A stretch of DNA of 6,921 bases from Anaerolineales bacterium (lineage in GTDB: Bacteria > Chloroflexota > Anaerolineae > Anaerolineales > E44-bin32). The notes under the pieces are model-generated. The model saw only the letters and a program-made list of their open reading frames with translations. It was not told the origin of the DNA and did not search any database. Location of the stretch: positions 1 to 6,921 of the forward strand of contig JAUWFP010000115.1 in the NCBI GenBank assembly GCA_030606845.1, in the 5' to 3' direction. This document shows, piece after piece, positions 6,335 through 6,921 of this stretch (its first letter is position 1; each line of letters opens with the position of its first letter). The position numbers were made by a program, and so were the translations under genes.

Positions 6335-6515
6335 CTAGTTGAATCCAGGGTTCAATACAGGGACGGTAGAACCAGTTATCAGATCCACGTCTTGAACGCC
6401 GATGGAGTGTGTTCCGGAGTTAAAAAGGTCACGCTGGATGGTGAAATATCCCAGTCCAACGAAATCTCTCTTATATGACGGGAGGGAACATGAGGTGATT
6501 GTCTATATGGGCTGA
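6335..6515 (+). pseudogene. Remnant of a GH94 phosphorylase C-terminus
   Basis: About 60 codons that read as the end of a glycoside hydrolase family 94 enzyme (cellobiose or chitobiose phosphorylase, cyclic glucan synthase). The first frame gives VQYRDGRTSYQIHVLN, then ADGVCSGVKKVTLDGE and NEISLI. An in-frame TGA at 6476 ends it, but one base later the next frame gives DGREHEVIVYMG and a stop at 6513. From memory the family ends with a strand-rich pattern like YEIEV.NPDGVC.GV..I.VDG....N.IPL.DDG.EHEVEVVMG, which both pieces together match. The body of the enzyme (more than 700 residues) is missing, and a TAG lies just upstream at 6332. So this is a decayed tail, not a gene. Confidence 0.55.
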
Positions 6516-6538
6516 GAACCGCATTGCTATTCGAGAGG

Positions 6539-6688
6539 ATGCGAAGTCACAAGAGCAATGGTTCCGAAGGGGCCGGGATTGCGACGATCCTGTTTGTCGC
6601 CACTGGTTAGGCAAACTATTGGATTGTCGTAGGCATTTCTTTTACCTTCGGGCTCATTCTGGGTGCTGCTTATGGTAGGGCTCAATGA
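6539..6688 (+). pseudogene. Small membrane-protein ORF interrupted by TAG
   Basis: From ATG 6539 the frame reads a short polar start, then AGIATILFVATG, a TAG stop at 6608, and in the same frame ANYWIVVGISFTFGLILG and AAYGRAQ to TGA 6686. Read through the TAG, this makes a small protein of about 48 residues with one or two hydrophobic helices and a GRAQ tail, a believable membrane peptide. TAG could be a mutated TGG or CAG. GAGAGG lies directly against the ATG with no spacing, a poor ribosome site. I do not recognise a family. Decay is the simplest reading, since TAG is used as a normal stop by the ACS-like gene. Confidence 0.35.
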
Positions 6689-6921
6689 AATTGTTGCCCA
6701 GGTAGCAGACCTGGAGAAGAATGCTAATGCCGACCAGGTTGAACCAAACGAGAAAGAATAAACACTTGTCGATGTATCTAATGCGGAAGTTAATACCACT
6801 CAGGATGCTGTGAAGACCAGGGTCAAGAAGGAGCAGGCAAACGCAGATTCCTATTGGAAAGAACTCCGGGTGAGTTTTTCCAACCAAATCAACCAAGTCA
6901 AGAGCAACATCGAGGTAAAAT
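6672..6921 (+). pseudogene. Helical protein ORF broken by TAA, running off the right edge
   Basis: ATG 6672 opens a frame reading NEIVAQVADLEKNANADQ to TAA at 6759. The same frame then stays open to the window end with DAVKTRVKKEQANADSYWKE and LRVSFSNQINQVKSNIEVK. The composition (alternating charged and hydrophobic residues, Ala- and Lys-rich, no helix breakers) suggests a long alpha-helix or coiled coil. The second part has no good start codon after the TAA. It overlaps the membrane ORF just upstream in another frame, and the two may once have been one protein with a membrane anchor and a helical tail. The family is unknown and the 3' end is outside the window. Confidence 0.35.

Noticed and set aside
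6109..6342. A 77-codon forward frame between the coiled-coil gene and the GH94 remnant
   Set aside because: It starts inside the coiled-coil gene in another frame, has no ribosome binding site, and its composition looks random.
1..6921. tRNA genes, CRISPR arrays, insertion-sequence ends
   Set aside because: I looked for cloverleaf arms, regularly spaced repeats and terminal inverted repeats flanking a transposase, and found none I could support by eye.

Overview
The window most resembles part of the chromosome of an anaerobic bacterium with mid-range GC. Chloroflexota or Firmicutes seem plausible, but the sequence alone does not settle it. Every gene I can support lies on the + strand. TAA, TGA and TAG are all used as ordinary stops.

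Left part (1-3233): the 3' end of a molybdenum hydroxylase large subunit (xanthine dehydrogenase family) overlaps by 11 bases a metallo-beta-lactamase-fold hydrolase of the COG1237 type. A 12-transmembrane MFS transporter follows 12 bases later. The transporter gene is split by a single-base frameshift in a run of seven T. Together the three look like a unit for uptake or export and oxidative conversion of a small molecule, possibly a heterocycle.

Middle (3234-5826): two gene fragments come first. One is a 47-codon stub of a CGGC-type cysteine protein with an intact Shine-Dalgarno sequence. The other is a 50-codon tail that may come from a methyltransferase. After these come an intact ICMT/PEMT-like membrane methyltransferase and then, 16 bases on, the most interesting gene: a 597-residue homologue of the acetyl-CoA synthase catalytic subunit (AcsB/CdhC). 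It keeps the four cysteines of the first A-cluster motif at the exact spacing of the Moorella enzyme. However, the Cys-Gly-Cys motif that holds the two nickel ions reads Cys-Gly-Asp. The protein also lacks about 130 N-terminal residues that in bacterial enzymes help contact CO dehydrogenase, and aromatic residues near the active site are replaced. No CODH or corrinoid-protein gene is in the window. This is either a degenerate ACS or an ACS-derived protein with a different metal site and a different reaction. The reading frame is long, clean and otherwise well conserved, which favours a functional variant.

Right part (5827-6921): after a gap without a clear terminator there is a 60-residue coiled-coil protein (GTG start). 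About 760 bases of decaying DNA follow. They contain a tail that looks like the C-terminus of a GH94 glycoside phosphorylase, a small membrane-protein ORF broken by TAG, and a helical ORF broken by TAA that runs off the right edge. The gene fragments on both sides of the ACS-like operon point to a rearranged, accessory part of the genome.
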